Assembly (NCBI RefSeq): GCF_000165735.1
Contig: NZ_GL538208.1
Location: 172,682 to 236,681, forward strand
DNA from: Megasphaera micronuciformis F0359
GTDB taxonomy: Bacteria > Bacillota > Negativicutes > Veillonellales > Megasphaeraceae
Direction of reading: 5' to 3'
Length of the DNA: 64,000 nt
Shown here: piece after piece, positions 18,402 to 25,640 of the stretch
How positions within the stretch are numbered: the first letter of the stretch is position 1
Layout: each line of letters begins with the position of its first letter
Notes under the pieces: generated by a model
Told to the model about the DNA's origin: nothing
Databases searched by the model: none
Seen by the model: only the letters and a program-made list of their open reading frames with translations
Made by a program: the position numbers and the translations under genes

Positions 18402-19403
18402 ATGAATATTATTGTGACCGGCGGTGCTGGATTTATCGGTGGTAATTTTGTACATATGATGGTAGCTAAATACCCACAGGACCATATCATATGCGTTGAT
18501 GTGCTAACCTATGCAGGTAATTTAGAAACTTTAGAACCTATAAAAGATACGTCTAATTTCACTTTTATGAAGGCAGATATTGCAGATAGACAGACTATAT
18601 ATGAGATTTTTGAACAATATAAGCCGGATATAGTTATTAATTTTGCAGCCGAATCTCATGTAGATAGAAGCATTGAGAATCCCGAAGCATTTTTACGTAC
18701 GAATATTATGGGGACTGCTGTATTAATGGATGCATGTCGTAAATATGGTATTCAACGGTATCATCAAGTCTCTACAGATGAAGTGTATGGCGATTTGCCA
18801 CTAGATCGACCGGACTTATTCTTTACAGAAGAGACACCGATTCATACATCGAGCCCATACTCATCATCTAAGGCGGCTGCTGATTTATTAGTGTTGGCAT
18901 ACCATAGAACGTACGGCTTACCGGTAACAATCTCTCGTTGTTCGAATAACTATGGACCATATCATTTTCCCGAAAAATTGATTCCATTGATGATTATTAA
19001 TGCTTTCAATAATAAAAAATTACCCGTATATGGGGATGGAAAGAATGTACGTGATTGGTTATATGTAAAGGATCATTGTGAAGCTATCGACTTGATTATT
19101 AGAAAAGGCCGAGTGGGTGAGGTTTATAATATTGGAGGTCATAATGAACGTGCTAATATTGATGTAGTAAAAACAATCTTATCTACATTGGGAAAAGATG
19201 AATCTTTAATTACTTATGTTATAGACCGACCGGGGCATGACCAACGTTATGCTATTGATCCTACTAAAATCAATAATGAATTAGGGTGGTTGCCTAAAAC
19301 ATCTTTTGATGAAGGAATAAAGAAAACCATTCAGTGGTATATGGATAATCAAGATTGGTGGGAACATATTATTAGTGGGGAATATAAATGTTGTGTAATA
19401 TAG
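18402..19403 (+). CDS. rmlB: dTDP-glucose 4,6-dehydratase
   Basis: The 333-residue short-chain dehydrogenase family enzyme has the NAD-binding TGGAGFIGGNF at residues 6-16, the active-site segment STDEVYGDL, and the catalytic pair Tyr153/Lys157 in YSSSKAAADLL. It converts dTDP-glucose to dTDP-4-keto-6-deoxyglucose. The C-terminus ends ...WWEHIISGEYKCCVI, whereas family members usually continue with a few more residues after ISGEY. The end may have been altered where the A/T-rich downstream genes join. It overlaps the next gene by 16 bases. Confidence 0.95.
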   Translation: MNIIVTGGAGFIGGNFVHMMVAKYPQDHIICVDVLTYAGNLETLEPIKDTSNFTFMKADIADRQTIYEIFEQYKPDIVINFAAESHVDRSIENPEAFLRTNIMGTAVLMDACRKYGIQRYHQVSTDEVYGDLPLDRPDLFFTEETPIHTSSPYSSSKAAADLLVLAYHRTYGLPVTISRCSNNYGPYHFPEKLIPLMIINAFNNKKLPVYGDGKNVRDWLYVKDHCEAIDLIIRKGRVGEVYNIGGHNERANIDVVKTILSTLGKDESLITYVIDRPGHDQRYAIDPTKINNELGWLPKTSFDEGIKKTIQWYMDNQDWWEHIISGEYKCCVI

Positions 19404-19888
19404 CTATGAATGATAGTATTTATATAAGAGAATTGCTTAAAGATGATATAGAATTTTTACATGTTTTACGAAATAGGAGTGTTAATCGTAAAAATTTTAT
19501 CTATCAAAAGGAAATTTCTTATGAAAGTCAACAGATATGGTTTGATTCATATTTAAAAAACTTTCAAGATTATATGTATTCTGTAGTTCGTAAAAGTGAT
19601 GATAGTATAATTGGCTTTGCTGCTATTTATGATATCAATAATAATGAGGCTGAATTTGGTCGACTTATAGTTGATAAAGATAAATATAATCAACCTGGCT
19701 TAGGTAAATTTATTTTAAAATATTTGATTAATGTTGCTAGAGATAAATTTCATTTACAAAAGTTAAAGTTAGAAGTTTTTGCTGATAATATTCCAGCACT
19801 AAAAATATATGAACAGTGTGGATTTATAGAATATGATAGAGCTAGTTTAGATAATAGAATTCTTATAAAAATGAAATTATATCTATAA
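19388..19888 (+). CDS. GNAT N-acetyltransferase (PseH/WecD-like)
   Basis: This 166-residue GNAT protein has IYIRELLKDDIEFLHVLRNR at the start, the acetyl-CoA-binding core GFAAIYDINNNEAEFGRLIVDKDKYNQPGLGKFILKYL and a closing LEVFADNIPALKIYEQCGF. Relatives such as PseH and WecD acetylate the amino group of amino-deoxysugar nucleotides. Its place before a DegT aminotransferase fits that role. ATG 19388 has GGGG seven bases ahead; ATG 19406 is an alternative giving 160 residues. This gene and the next two are the most A/T-rich of the cluster. Confidence 0.78.
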   Translation: MLCNIAMNDSIYIRELLKDDIEFLHVLRNRSVNRKNFIYQKEISYESQQIWFDSYLKNFQDYMYSVVRKSDDSIIGFAAIYDINNNEAEFGRLIVDKDKYNQPGLGKFILKYLINVARDKFHLQKLKLEVFADNIPALKIYEQCGFIEYDRASLDNRILIKMKLYL

Positions 19889-19902
19889 AGGAGTATATCG
19901 TT

Positions 19903-21042
19903 ATGACGATTCAAGTATTAAAACCTAAATATCATGTAGAGGAATGTTTAAATGAAATCAGAGAGTGTCTAGAGATTGGTTGGACTGGTCTTGGTTTTAA
20001 AACAGTAGAATTTGAAAATAAATGGAAAGAATATACTGGTCATGAGAATGCTCATTTCTTAAATTCTGCTACTGTTGGTTTACATTTAGCAGTAGAAATT
20101 TTAAAAAAAGAAAATGGTTGGGAAAATGGTGATGAGATTATAACAACACCAATTACTTTTGTATCTACGAATCATGCTGTTTTATATGAAAAATTAGTAC
20201 CTCGTTTTGCTGATGTAGATGAATACCTTTGCTTAGATCCTGAGGATGTAAAACGTAAAATTAATGATAAAACTAGAGCTGTTATTTTCGTTGGTTATGG
20301 TGGACGTGTTGGTCAATTAGATAAAATTATTGAAATTTGTAAAGAACATAATCTGAAGTTAATACTCGATGCGGCTCATATGGCAGGTACTCGCGTGAAT
20401 GGACAAATGCCAGGTACTTGGGATGGTGTAGATGTGGCTGTTTATTCATTCCAAGCTGTTAAAAATCTACCAACTGCTGATAGTGGTATGATTTGTTTCC
20501 AAAATAAAAAATATGATGAAATTTGCCGTAAATTGACTTGGTTAGGTATTAATAAGGATACGTATGCACGTAATAGTGGTACGAAAGGCTCTTATAAATG
20601 GCAATATGATGTAGAGTACCTTGGCTATAAAGATCATGGCAATTCTATTATGGCTGCTATTGGCTTAGTAGAGCTTAAATATTTGGATGAAACAAATGAA
20701 TATCGTCGTGCATTAGCTAGATGCTATGATGAAATGTTTAAAAATGAGCCTAAAATTCAAATCATTGGTACACCATACGCAGATGAATGTTCTTATCATA
20801 TTTATGAGATTGCAGTAGATAATCGAGATGGTTTACTTGAATATTTACAAGAAAATGATATTTACCCAGGTGTTCACTATCGTGATAATACAGAGTATGA
20901 AATGTATTCTTATGATAATGGTAAATGTCCTAATGCGCATAGAATGTCTAATAGAATTATTACAATGCCACTTCATATGTATTTAACAAAAGATGATGTG
21001 AAAATGATTGCTAATAAAGTTATTGAATTTGTGAATAGATAA
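19903..21042 (+). CDS. DegT/DnrJ/EryC1-family sugar aminotransferase
   Basis: The 379-residue PLP enzyme of the sugar-aminotransferase family shows TVGLHLAVEIL (cofactor phosphate region), ITTPITFVSTNHAVLY, LILDAAHMAGT (PLP-ring Asp) and SFQAVKNLPTADSG with Lys187 as the Schiff-base residue. These enzymes add an amino group to 3- or 4-keto-deoxysugar nucleotides. With rmlB upstream and an acetyltransferase alongside, a dTDP-linked N-acetylamino-6-deoxyhexose is a reasonable product. No ketoisomerase (FdtA type) is seen, which favours amination at C4 over C3. A strong AAAGGAG stands ahead of the ATG. Confidence 0.87.
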   Translation: MTIQVLKPKYHVEECLNEIRECLEIGWTGLGFKTVEFENKWKEYTGHENAHFLNSATVGLHLAVEILKKENGWENGDEIITTPITFVSTNHAVLYEKLVPRFADVDEYLCLDPEDVKRKINDKTRAVIFVGYGGRVGQLDKIIEICKEHNLKLILDAAHMAGTRVNGQMPGTWDGVDVAVYSFQAVKNLPTADSGMICFQNKKYDEICRKLTWLGINKDTYARNSGTKGSYKWQYDVEYLGYKDHGNSIMAAIGLVELKYLDETNEYRRALARCYDEMFKNEPKIQIIGTPYADECSYHIYEIAVDNRDGLLEYLQENDIYPGVHYRDNTEYEMYSYDNGKCPNAHRMSNRIITMPLHMYLTKDDVKMIANKVIEFVNR

Positions 21043-21053
21043 ATAAGGAAATC

Positions 21054-21695
21054 ATGAGTGAGTTAGTAGATAAATACGGGATTACTGAATGGGAAAAAAT
21101 TTATTTAGACGGAATACGTAAAATTAGAGGAACAAGTAATCCTCCAGAATGGTTATATAAACATTCTAGAAAGAAATATGGATGGAAAGATAATTTAGCT
21201 AGATATTGGTTTGATAAATATATAGGAATACCAATAGGAAAATTTACTTATGGATATCGTTCTTTTAAGGAGCGAGAGATGCATTCAATAGGTAGTTTTT
21301 GTTCTATTGGTATTGACCAACACCTTGTTCAAAATGGTCATAATATTAATTATGTAAGTACTTATGGAGTCTTTCTTGACTATAAGAAAGATATGCCAGA
21401 TGCGGATAGAAGCATTAGAATTGGTAATGATGTATGGATTGGAGCTCATAGTATTATTAGAAGCGGTGTTATTATCGGTGATGGTGCTGTTATAGGAGCA
21501 GGTAGTGTCATAACAAAGAACGTAGCACCATATACAGTTGTTGTAGGTGGTAATCGAGTTATAAAACAACGATTTTCTGATAATGAAGTGGAAGATTTAT
21601 TATCTATAAAATGGTGGAAATGGGATGATAGTAAAATCTTTGAAAGTATGCAGTATTGGTCTAATATTAAGAATTTTATAGCACGATATAAGTAA
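21054..21695 (+). CDS. CatB-type hexapeptide O-acetyltransferase
   Basis: In this 213-residue protein a left-handed beta-helix of the xenobiotic/CatB acetyltransferase kind runs from about residue 55 to 175. Recognisable parts are IGKFTYGY, IGSFCSIGIDQHLVQNGHN with the probable catalytic His, IRIGNDVWIGAHSIIRSGVIIGDGAVIGAGSVITKNVAPYTVVVGG, and the final LLSIKWWKWDDSKI. It should O-acetylate a glycan sugar using acetyl-CoA. It follows the aminotransferase by 12 bases and ends the glycan cluster before a strong terminator. Confidence 0.85.
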   Translation: MSELVDKYGITEWEKIYLDGIRKIRGTSNPPEWLYKHSRKKYGWKDNLARYWFDKYIGIPIGKFTYGYRSFKEREMHSIGSFCSIGIDQHLVQNGHNINYVSTYGVFLDYKKDMPDADRSIRIGNDVWIGAHSIIRSGVIIGDGAVIGAGSVITKNVAPYTVVVGGNRVIKQRFSDNEVEDLLSIKWWKWDDSKIFESMQYWSNIKNFIARYK

Positions 21696-21760
21696 AATAT
21701 TCAATTAGCGTTATAGGACATTTCGTGTTGGTTTTAGTGGCGATGAAGATAGATTTTATC

Positions 21761-21794
21761 GGTTCTATAATAAATGTGGTTCTATAATAAATGT
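21761..21794. repeat. 17-bp tandem direct repeat
   Basis: Two exact adjacent copies of GGTTCTATAATAAATGT occupy 21761-21777 and 21778-21794. The second runs into the left arm of the terminator hairpin. They may mark slippage or the edge of a mobile element. Confidence 0.9.
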
Positions 21795-21839
21795 TGGGGT
21801 CAGCACCTAATAGGTGCTGACCCCAACATTATTTTTTTT
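21790..21839 (+). terminator. very strong hairpin terminator after glycan cluster
   Basis: A perfect 20-bp stem (21790-21809 against 21811-21830, core GTTGGGGTCAGCACCTA) is followed by a run of eight T (21832-21839). It is well placed to end transcription of the cluster ending at 21695 and to shield the following region. Confidence 0.92.
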
Positions 21840-21903
21840 GTAAAACAAAAGCATATGAGGTTCGCATGCTTTACAATAAAAGTGTCCAAGCCCTAAAGAA
21901 AGG

Positions 21904-22215
21904 ATGCGATCTCATATGCCTACTATTAATTATATACAACCCTTCTTCAATATTAAAGGGAAATTTATTGCCAATTCCTACAAAATAGATAATTCATTAG
22001 TTTATAAAGTGATACCTCCTGCTACGGAGCATACCTGTCCTCATTATGGGCATGCTACGAAATACATAAAGTTTACCAAAAGGTCACTGCAAATACAGGT
22101 AATATTCGCAGCATACATATTTGTGCTAAATACAAATAGCCTAGATAGTATGGCTCTGAATGTACTCCGTTATTTTCAGCAAACATCCTTTTTAGACCAA
22201 GATGTAAGTAGCTAG
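21904..22215 (+). pseudogene. decayed ISL3-like transposase remnant
   Basis: A 103-codon frame reads like the start of an ISL3-family (IS204/IS1165-type) transposase: a short leader, then a zinc-ribbon-like HTCPHYGHATKYIKFTKR in which the second cysteine of the usual CPxCG is Tyr. After about residue 62 the sequence loses family resemblance, and the frame stops at 22213 instead of continuing for ~400 residues. The remainder to 22320 has no gene. An inverted repeat (GCATATGAG at 21851-21859 against CTCATATGC at 21911-21919) lies around its start. It is non-functional as seen; family assignment is tentative. Confidence 0.5.
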
Positions 22216-22320
22216 ATATACCCTCGATTGCTGAACTATTTCAGCTATTACATTAAAGGGAAAACTATACAAATATTATTTGTGCCTGCCATGTTCTCTT
22301 AAACGCTGTGCTATGTTTGA

Positions 22321-22367
22321 TTTCTATAAATACTGGTGGGTCAGATACTCACCAGTATTTATAGAAA
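22321..22367. terminator. hairpin terminator after DUF535 gene
   Basis: An 18-bp perfect inverted repeat (22321-22338 against 22350-22367, TTTCTATAAATACTGGTG) has an 11-base loop. The A-rich right flank gives a U-rich tail on the minus strand, ending the minus-strand gene at 22370. Confidence 0.8.
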
Positions 22368-22369
22368 AG

Positions 22370-23371
22370 TTACCCTCTCGGAGCTTCGATGGGGTCATAA
22401 TCGGCCGGTTTATCCGTAATCGAAGCCGGGTCTACGGCTGACGGTACGGGTGTAAATTCCGGTCGAAAGAGTCTTTTTATAGCTTCTATGTAAGTAGGTA
22501 TGATGGTGTCCATCAATAAGTAACGCTTGCGGAAAAGGTTGCGTTTTTGCGACTTGATTTCACTGTATGTGCGCCTTTTTTCTTCAATCGGTAAGGCCCA
22601 ATACATTTTTTCGTCTGATACGGAGAAGGCACCTTCATCTTTCCAGAAATCGTTGAAGTTCGTCTTTTTTGAACGGTTTCCTCGCAGAAGATGGCTATTG
22701 GTATAAAAACCTTCATCCGTAATGACATATAAATTTTTCATTCCCAAGGTTTGTGTGAAGATACGTAATAAGTAGAGAATGAAATTCTTCGGCCTGTACC
22801 CGAAGAGTTTCTTCGTCAACACCTTTGTCAGCGCCAAGCCTTCTTTAGAACCTTGAAGAGTACCTACATACAAGGAAGGAACTCCGCTCTTATTATAGTC
22901 GAAGCGGAAGTTAAAATGGTAAATCATTTCGTTCTCATAATACAGATATAAGGATAAGAACCCTTCTTTTCGTTGTCCCGTATCGAAGATGAGGCGACAG
23001 ACGAGGGGCAGTTCCGGATCGGGAGATTCCCAGAGTGTGTAGCCCTTGCCCCAATACAGTTCGTGAATAACCTCATCCGTAAACATGGTACGGAGAATAT
23101 CGAAATGATGTTCCAAGGCGGTCAGGCGTTCCCGCATGGTCGAGTTTTTATAAAGGAAAACTCGGGTCATACTCTCTTGGAAATCAATGTCTTTTTCAGT
23201 AAAGAACCCCTTCATAGGTTCGTATGAATCGAAGTAGTCATAGAACTCTCTAAACAGGTCTTTGTGCATAATACTGATGCAAAAGAAGGAAAAAGCCCGC
23301 TTTTGTTCACGGAAATTGCGCGGCCTGTAGATAGCTTTTGACAAGTTCCAAAAGTAGGATGTACTTAACAT
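22370..23371 (-). CDS. DUF535 (VirK/YbjX) family protein
   Basis: The 333-residue protein has typical DUF535 sequence: FREQKRAFSFFCISIMHKDLFREFYDYF, MRERLTALEHHFDIL, LYVGTLQGSKEG, MKNLYVITDEGFYTN, DFWKDEGAFSVSDEKMYWALPIEEKRRTYSEIKSQKR. The family includes VirK and YbjX of enterobacteria, linked to envelope resistance and virulence; the biochemical activity is unknown. ATG 23371 has GGGAGG ahead of it; extending to a TTG at 23386 is not supported. It is transcribed against its neighbours and is divergent from ctsR. Confidence 0.85.
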   Translation of the reverse strand: MLSTSYFWNLSKAIYRPRNFREQKRAFSFFCISIMHKDLFREFYDYFDSYEPMKGFFTEKDIDFQESMTRVFLYKNSTMRERLTALEHHFDILRTMFTDEVIHELYWGKGYTLWESPDPELPLVCRLIFDTGQRKEGFLSLYLYYENEMIYHFNFRFDYNKSGVPSLYVGTLQGSKEGLALTKVLTKKLFGYRPKNFILYLLRIFTQTLGMKNLYVITDEGFYTNSHLLRGNRSKKTNFNDFWKDEGAFSVSDEKMYWALPIEEKRRTYSEIKSQKRNLFRKRYLLMDTIIPTYIEAIKRLFRPEFTPVPSAVDPASITDKPADYDPIEAPRG

Positions 23372-23476
23372 GAGTGCCTCCCTCAATACAGTGTCGAACG
23401 TAGGTATATAACTTATTTATTATAAAAAGAAGGACTATATACTGTCAATCATCCCGGATTAGTCGGGGTATTCTTC

Positions 23477-23530
23477 TTGTAAAAAGTCAAAAAGTCTAAT
23501 ATAATAATTGTAAGGTCAAAGCGTATGAAA
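23477..23530 (+). promoter_or_regulatory. ctsR promoter with candidate CtsR boxes
   Basis: TTGTAA (23477-23482) and TATAAT (23500-23505) are spaced by 17 bases. Between them AGTCAAAAAGTC (23485-23496) and just after them GGTCAAAGCGTATGAAA (23514-23530) resemble the tandem-heptad CtsR operator (RGTCAAA-NAN-RGTCAAA), each with mismatches in the second heptad. Self-repression of the operon by CtsR is established in Bacillus; here it is inferred. Confidence 0.6.
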
Positions 23531-23563
23531 AGGACCTCTCAGATGTATTTATGAGGTGATAAT

Positions 23564-24031
23564 ATGAGTGTATTAGCCGATAAAATAGAAAAGTTTATTT
23601 TACATAAGTTATTGGAAGAAGAGGAAGAAAATATAGTTCTTCGCCGTAATGAATTGGCAGATGAGTTGGAATGCGCGCCTTCGCAAATCAGTTATGTTTT
23701 GAGCACGCGCTTTTCCAATGATAAAGGCTTTATCGTCGAATCGAGAAGGGGATCCGGCGGTTTCGTACGCATTGTGCGGTTGCAAAAGCGAAAAAAACAT
23801 GACCGCACGCCTGTTACTTTATCGGAACGACGCCCTGCCGTCAGCATTTCTATGGAAGATCTGGACGGCCTGCTGTTTAAATTATTAAAACATAAGGCAG
23901 TAACAAATAGGGAGGCCATTATGTTGCATCAGACTTTTAAATCTTTATTTGAAGAACTTGATGACGAAGCACAACGCATGGCTGTTATTACGCGTATTTT
24001 AAAAAGTCTTGAGCTCGTACCCAAGGGATAA
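23564..24031 (+). CDS. ctsR: transcriptional repressor of heat-shock/clp genes CtsR
   Basis: The 155-residue protein has the CtsR winged-helix (VLRRNELADELECAPSQISYVLSTRFSNDKGFIVESRRGSGGFVRIVRL, residues 24-72), with the tetraglycine-like RRGSGGFVRI beta-wing that senses temperature in relatives. The C-terminal helices contain LLFKLLKHKAVTNREAIM. It represses its own operon until heat or protein stress inactivates it through McsB/ClpC. The ribosome site GAGGTGATAAT precedes ATG 23564. It heads the ctsR-mcsA-mcsB-clpC-radA operon. Confidence 0.95.
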   Translation: MSVLADKIEKFILHKLLEEEEENIVLRRNELADELECAPSQISYVLSTRFSNDKGFIVESRRGSGGFVRIVRLQKRKKHDRTPVTLSERRPAVSISMEDLDGLLFKLLKHKAVTNREAIMLHQTFKSLFEELDDEAQRMAVITRILKSLELVPKG

Positions 24032-24044
24032 GGGGAGGCTTTAC

Positions 24045-24554
24045 ATGCTCTGTGATAGTTGTAAAAAGGCCGATGCGGTCGTACATCTTACTAAAATAGA
24101 AAACGGTAAGCGGACGGAATTACATTTGTGTGCCGCCTGTGCCGAAAAAGAAGGGATCCTCATAAACGGTAAGGATATTGAGGCATGGGGAAATAATTTT
24201 TTCGGCAAAACAGCAACCGGTGACGATGAAATTACGATAACCTCGGAAGTTACTTGCCCGGAATGCGGCATGACTTTTGCCGACTTCAATCGCACGGGCC
24301 TATTCGGGTGTTCAGCGTGTTATACCGCTTTTTCTGAAGAAATACAACCCGTTTTGAGGAGGATTCATGGTCATGTGCGTCATGTAGGAAAGGTTCCTGT
24401 TTGCGGTACGGAGGTATTTCGGACAAAGGCCCATATAAAGAAACTGCGCCGGGAATTAAAGCTCATGGTGGCTCAAGAAAACTACGAAGAGGCTGCGCGG
24501 ATTCGAGATGAAATCAAAGCTTTGAGCTTCGAAGGCGGTGAAGATCGTGTTTAA
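24045..24554 (+). CDS. mcsA: McsA, arginine-kinase activator with zinc fingers
   Basis: In this 169-residue protein two CxxC pairs near the N-terminus (MLCDSCKK, LCAACAEKEG) and two more mid-protein (VTCPECGMTF, LFGCSACYTAF) form zinc-binding modules. A C-terminal UVR motif (ELKLMVAQENYEEAARIRDEIKALS) contacts ClpC-type proteins. McsA activates the McsB protein-arginine kinase and delivers ClpC substrates. ATG 24045 follows GGGGAGG. The stop overlaps the start of mcsB. Confidence 0.94.
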   Translation: MLCDSCKKADAVVHLTKIENGKRTELHLCAACAEKEGILINGKDIEAWGNNFFGKTATGDDEITITSEVTCPECGMTFADFNRTGLFGCSACYTAFSEEIQPVLRRIHGHVRHVGKVPVCGTEVFRTKAHIKKLRRELKLMVAQENYEEAARIRDEIKALSFEGGEDRV

Positions 24555-25611
24555 TGAGTATATACGGTCTCTCGTCTTGCCGTGGCAGGAAAGTCGAGGT
24601 ACGGATGACGATGTCGTCTTGGATAGTCGTATCCGGTTGGCACGTAATATGAAGAATCGAGCCTTTCCCGAACGGGCATCGGCAGAAGATAAGGCTGTTG
24701 TATGTGAGGCGGCACGTGCTTGCATACCCGGGTTGAACGAATTGGGTAAAGGTCAATATGAAGCGTTATCCGTCAATGATATGAGCGATGAGAATCGTGA
24801 TTTGGCGGCAGCACGCAGGATCATAACGCCTACTCTTGCAAAAAAAGGGGAAGGCAAGCTGTTATTTTTACGTCAAGATGCGGCAGCTTCTTTGGCGGTG
24901 AATGAAACGGATCATTTCGTTATCAATACGATTGTTTCAGGAAGCAATGTTCGCCAGGCTGCCGCGGAGGCTTTTGCCGTCGACAATGTGCTGGAAGGTC
25001 AACCGGAGTTGGCTTTTCATGAAGATTTCGGCTATTTGACATCCATGCCGGCCATGACCGGGACGGGACTTTTTATCGGCGTGAGTCTCCATTTGCCGGG
25101 GCTTATTGCAGCTAAAAAGTTGCGTCGAATTATGCAAGGGATTACGAAGTTCGGATTCGGCTTTTCGGGCGTATATTCAGGAAGAAGTACGCATGTAGGT
25201 AATGTTTTTCGAGTGGTCAATCAAATGACCTTGGGCATTTCGGAAGAAGACTTGCTGGACCGAGCGGAAACGGTTGTCGGTCATATTATTGAGGAAGAAC
25301 GGGAATGCAGACGTGCCTTACGGGAAGAAAAGTCAGACCTTTTCTTCGATCGTCTGTACCGTAGCTACGGTGTATTGACTCAAGCCAGACTGATGGAACA
25401 GGAAGAAGCCCTCAATTTGTTGAGTGATTTTCGTCTGGCCGTAACGAGCGGTTTAATCGATGCCGATTTGCAAACCTATGCGGCTATGGTTACTGCTGTT
25501 GACTCCGCGTATGTAAGTCTGAGGCGATTCAATGATGAAGACCCAGAAGAAAAAGAAAGGGCTCGCTTATTGCGCAGTCTCATTAAAAAGTACGTACGGC
25601 GTGAGCCGTAA
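24538..25611 (+). CDS. mcsB: protein-arginine kinase McsB
   Basis: At 357 residues, it has a phosphagen-kinase-like catalytic domain with DVVLDSRIRLARNMKNRAFP, the ATP/arginine site NETDHFVINTIVSGSN, HEDFGYLTSMPAMTGTGL, and FSGVYSGRSTHVGNVFRVVNQMTLGISEEDL. The C-terminal helical domain senses phospho-arginine. McsB phosphorylates arginines on proteins, tagging them for ClpCP. GTG 24538 lies inside the end of mcsA (17-base overlap) with GAAGG ahead; a second GTG at 24547 is possible. Confidence 0.93.
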   Translation: MKIVFNEYIRSLVLPWQESRGTDDDVVLDSRIRLARNMKNRAFPERASAEDKAVVCEAARACIPGLNELGKGQYEALSVNDMSDENRDLAAARRIITPTLAKKGEGKLLFLRQDAAASLAVNETDHFVINTIVSGSNVRQAAAEAFAVDNVLEGQPELAFHEDFGYLTSMPAMTGTGLFIGVSLHLPGLIAAKKLRRIMQGITKFGFGFSGVYSGRSTHVGNVFRVVNQMTLGISEEDLLDRAETVVGHIIEEERECRRALREEKSDLFFDRLYRSYGVLTQARLMEQEEALNLLSDFRLAVTSGLIDADLQTYAAMVTAVDSAYVSLRRFNDEDPEEKERARLLRSLIKKYVRREP

Positions 25612-25640
25612 CAGAAAGGTTTGAAAGGAGGGGGATGTGC

